From contig SCUR01000401.1 in NCBI GenBank assembly GCA_004297235.1, positions 1-7,697 on the forward strand: a stretch of DNA of 7,697 bases, in the 5' to 3' direction. This document shows, piece after piece, positions 6,456-7,697 of this stretch (positions within the stretch are counted from its first letter, which is position 1; every line of letters starts with the position of its first letter). Below the pieces are notes generated by a model. The model ran no database searches and was not told the origin of the DNA. It worked only from the letters and a program-made list of their open reading frames with translations. The translations under genes and the position numbers were made by a program. This DNA comes from Candidatus Manganitrophaceae bacterium. GTDB taxonomy: Bacteria > Nitrospirota > Nitrospiria > SBBL01 > Manganitrophaceae.

Positions 6456-7328
6456 CTAGCGAAACCGGATACAACATCCGGTTGACGACCATCTGAATCT
6501 CCTTTTCAGAAGCATGAAAAGGAGAACGCCCAGCAAGAGCGGTATTTCGGCGGCTTGCGCGGGGCCGGGAAGATTTTCCTTCTGCGGAAAGCGCATTGCA
6601 CAGCCTCCGCCGCCGGCGGTGGGTTGATCGGGTCCGTTCCCACCCGTGCTAAATGGAGAAGCGGAAGCATGGGCGGTTGATTGATAATTCCCATGGCTGT
6701 CGTAAGAAGAGGCGGAATAGTAGTAGGTGACCTGATTCTCTAATCCGGATTGGACCGTCGTCATGTTCTGATTGGGTTCTCCCTTGAAATCTCCGAGAAG
6801 TTCGCCGTCGTTAAGACCGCTCGGATAGCGATCGGTCCGATAGCGGATGAGAACCCCCGCGAAATCAACGTCCGGCGGGTTGATCCATTGCAGCGTGATC
6901 TCCCTGTCTCCGGGAACCGCAGAGAAATGTTGAACATCCGCCGGAGGCGTCATATCGGAGGGTTGAGCATCCTCCGGTGGCGTGTTACCGGAGACGGGAG
7001 CAGACGTATCAAAAAACGTTTTACTGATCTCGTTCGAAAAAGCACTCTCGTTTCCGGCAGCGTCATAGGCGGTGAGGGCGAAGTAGTAGGTTCCCAGCCC
7101 AAGGCCGGTGACCGTGTACGCGGTCTGATTGCCGACCGTGATCGGTGCTCCGTAATGCCTGGAGACGGTTCCATAATAGACCTTGTATCCGGCCACATCC
7201 GAATCTGTGTTGGGAGTCCAGGATAAAATTGCATCGCCTGCAAAAGCGGGAGAGGTCTTACAAAAAAGGAATAAGAGAACCAGACAAAGCGCCCGGGGAA
7301 TGTTTTGTCTTTTTGACCGATTTCGCAT
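6456..7328 (-). CDS. Exported double-FN3 protein with GGGGC / hydrophobic / basic C-terminal tail
   Basis: The 290-residue protein has a basic, hydrophobic signal peptide with AFA cleavage at 28-30. Fibronectin type III domain 1 spans about 31-104 (GYKVYYG 48-54; YYFALTAYDAAGNES 81-95; FSNEI 97-101). A Pro-rich linker (109-130) leads to FN3 domain 2 at about 128-224 (DREITLQWINP; TYYYSASSYDSHGN). Then come GGGGC (239-243), a hydrophobic helix (about 261-274) and KRRFR (275-279). This order resembles C-terminal sorting tails of the GlyGly-, Myxo- or JDVT-CTERM type, which lead to lipid attachment or anchoring. I cannot name the subclass. The start is ATG 7328, with GGGAG (7342-7338) ten bases upstream; a GTG at 7349 lies in the terminator T-run with no Shine-Dalgarno. 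Control is by the riboswitch upstream. A surface or adhesion role is inferred. Confidence 0.88.
   Translation of the reverse strand: MRNRSKRQNIPRALCLVLLFLFCKTSPAFAGDAILSWTPNTDSDVAGYKVYYGTVSRHYGAPITVGNQTAYTVTGLGLGTYYFALTAYDAAGNESAFSNEISKTFFDTSAPVSGNTPPEDAQPSDMTPPADVQHFSAVPGDREITLQWINPPDVDFAGVLIRYRTDRYPSGLNDGELLGDFKGEPNQNMTTVQSGLENQVTYYYSASSYDSHGNYQSTAHASASPFSTGGNGPDQPTAGGGGCAMRFPQKENLPGPAQAAEIPLLLGVLLFMLLKRRFRWSSTGCCIRFR
6463..6483. repeat. Perfect 8-bp hairpin at the convergent rsmI / FN3-gene junction
   Basis: AACCGGAT (6463-6470) and ATCCGGTT (6476-6483) form a stem around a 5-nt loop. It lies 36 bp past the rsmI stop and inside the last codons of the opposing FN3 gene. No T-run follows on either strand, so it is not a canonical intrinsic terminator. 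It could be a 3'-end stabiliser, a Rho-linked stop or a REP-like unit. Confidence 0.4.
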
Positions 7329-7349
7329 CGCTGCAAATCTCCCATGCAC

Positions 7350-7381
7350 AAAAAAAAGCCGCCAAAAAATCCTTTGGCGGC
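7350..7381 (-). terminator. Riboswitch-controlled intrinsic terminator
   Basis: On the minus strand GCCGCCAAA (7381-7373) and TTTGGCGGC (7366-7358) form a perfect 9-bp stem with a 6-nt loop, followed at once by eight T (7357-7350). It ends 21 nt before the FN3 gene ATG, so it must be bypassed for expression. Its 5' arm overlaps the P1 strand of the GEMM-I aptamer. Confidence 0.88.
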
Positions 7382-7460
7382 TCGGCGGGCATGGCTTTAC
7401 AGCTTTAGCCCCGTTGCTCTGCGTCCCCGTCTTTCGACAGGTTTGCTCTGAACAAAGGGA
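7370..7460 (-). ncRNA. GEMM-I cyclic-dinucleotide riboswitch aptamer, A20 (cGAMP-type) variant
   Basis: Read on the minus strand, the conserved core is present in order: CAGAGCAAACC (7450-7440), a GAAA tetraloop closed by GTC/GAC (loop 7435-7432), GGGACGC (7427-7421), and the base equivalent to Vc2 A47 at 7420. Next is a P3 arm with GGGGCTAA and GCCATGCCCG standing for the tetraloop receptor (about 7412-7388). P1 can form from TCCCTTTG (7460-7453) with CAAAGGA (7376-7370), leaving one bulged C. That 3' strand uses bases of the terminator stem, so ligand-stabilised P1 should prevent termination and turn the FN3 gene on. The residue aligned to Vc2 position 20 is A (7447), not G. Class identity is firm. 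The ligand is inferred from this base. Confidence 0.88.
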
Positions 7461-7534
7461 ATCACAAATCCTTCACGATCAACGCGGCTTAAACCGCTCG
7501 ACGGCGCTTGAGCGATCTAAAAAACATTTTTAGG

Positions 7535-7562
7535 ATTATCACGACTCCAATCATGTTGTCAA
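7535..7562 (-). promoter_or_regulatory. Promoter of the riboswitch-FN3 transcript
   Basis: On the minus strand TTGACA (7562-7557) is followed after 16 bp by GATAAT (7540-7535), a perfect -35 and 5/6 -10. Transcription should start near 7528, leaving about 68 nt before the aptamer. That stretch holds an AT-rich inverted repeat at the predicted start (7517-7533) and a small GCGG/CCGC hairpin (7483-7496). Confidence 0.6.
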
Positions 7563-7599
7563 TAAGATTTAATCTTTGGTAGTGGGTCAGTTTGAATTT

Positions 7600-7675
7600 G
7601 TCATTCCCGAATGTTTAATCGGGAATCCAGTGAATTAGGTCTAAGGGCTCTGGATTCCCGCTTTCGCGGGAATGA
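7600..7675. repeat. Two-hairpin palindromic element (ATTCCCG / CGGGAAT type)
   Basis: The left arm is GTCATTCCCG (7600-7609) with CGGGAATCCAG (7620-7630). The right arm is CTGGATTCCCG (7650-7660) with CGGGAATGAC (7666-7675). Each arm is a hairpin, and the two arms are also inverted copies of each other around a 19-nt centre (7631-7649), so the whole can fold as one long stem. Motifs of this kind occur as dispersed intergenic repeats in many genomes (for example neisserial dRS3-like units with ATTCCC/GGGAAT ends). No transposase is seen. No gene is visible from 7463 to the window end. Confidence 0.8.
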
Positions 7676-7697
7676 CGGCCCAAAATAAAACCGCTTA

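Noticed and set aside
7329..7349. GTG start seven codons upstream of the FN3 gene ATG
   Set aside because: It lies directly at the T-run of the terminator with no Shine-Dalgarno, while ATG 7328 has GGGAG ten bases upstream.
7600..7675. CRISPR-like repeat-spacer unit
   Set aside because: There are only two arms, and they are inverted, not direct repeats with regular spacers; no cas genes are present.

Overview
The window looks like a chromosomal segment of a Gram-negative bacterium of moderately high GC. GmhA implies a heptose-containing LPS. The triheme c-type cytochromes, exported FN3, propeller and YD-like proteins, and a GEMM-I riboswitch are the mixture often seen in Desulfobacterota (Geobacter-like) and Nitrospirota. 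I cannot fix the phylum from sequence alone. There is no sign of a prophage, transposase, CRISPR array, tRNA or rRNA.

Layout. (1) 1-272 is a divergent control region. A near-consensus promoter fires leftward into either a partial ORF or a short attenuated leader, and a second promoter fires rightward. (2) 273-3595 (+) holds four exported-protein genes: two small triheme c7-type cytochromes that share one domain plan, a secreted protein with YD-like (Rhs-like) repeats, and a secreted seven-repeat Reg_prop beta-propeller with no kinase attached. (3) 3612-3661 is an 11-bp inverted repeat between convergent genes. (4) 3675-4985 (-) is UDP-glucose 6-dehydrogenase. A compact divergent promoter region separates it from (5) gmhA (5145-5729, +) and rsmI (5743-6426, +), which are 13 bp apart and probably co-transcribed. 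(6) 6456-7328 (-) is an exported protein with two FN3 domains and a Gly4-Cys / hydrophobic / basic C-terminal tail. It is transcribed from a promoter near 7535-7562 through a GEMM-I aptamer and an overlapping intrinsic terminator. (7) 7600-7675 is a two-hairpin palindromic repeat of the ATTCCCG/CGGGAAT kind.

How the parts fit. The cytochromes probably carry electrons in the periplasm or at the cell surface. The YD-like and propeller proteins are exported, beta-rich and of unknown role. Ugd and GmhA supply precursors for surface polysaccharide and LPS. The FN3 protein is probably a surface or adhesion factor under cyclic-dinucleotide control.

The most notable observation is that the GEMM-I aptamer has A, not G, at the position equivalent to Vc2 residue 20. 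That is the hallmark of the 3',3'-cGAMP-sensing subclass known from Geobacter. Its P1 helix overlaps the terminator stem, so ligand binding should turn the gene on.
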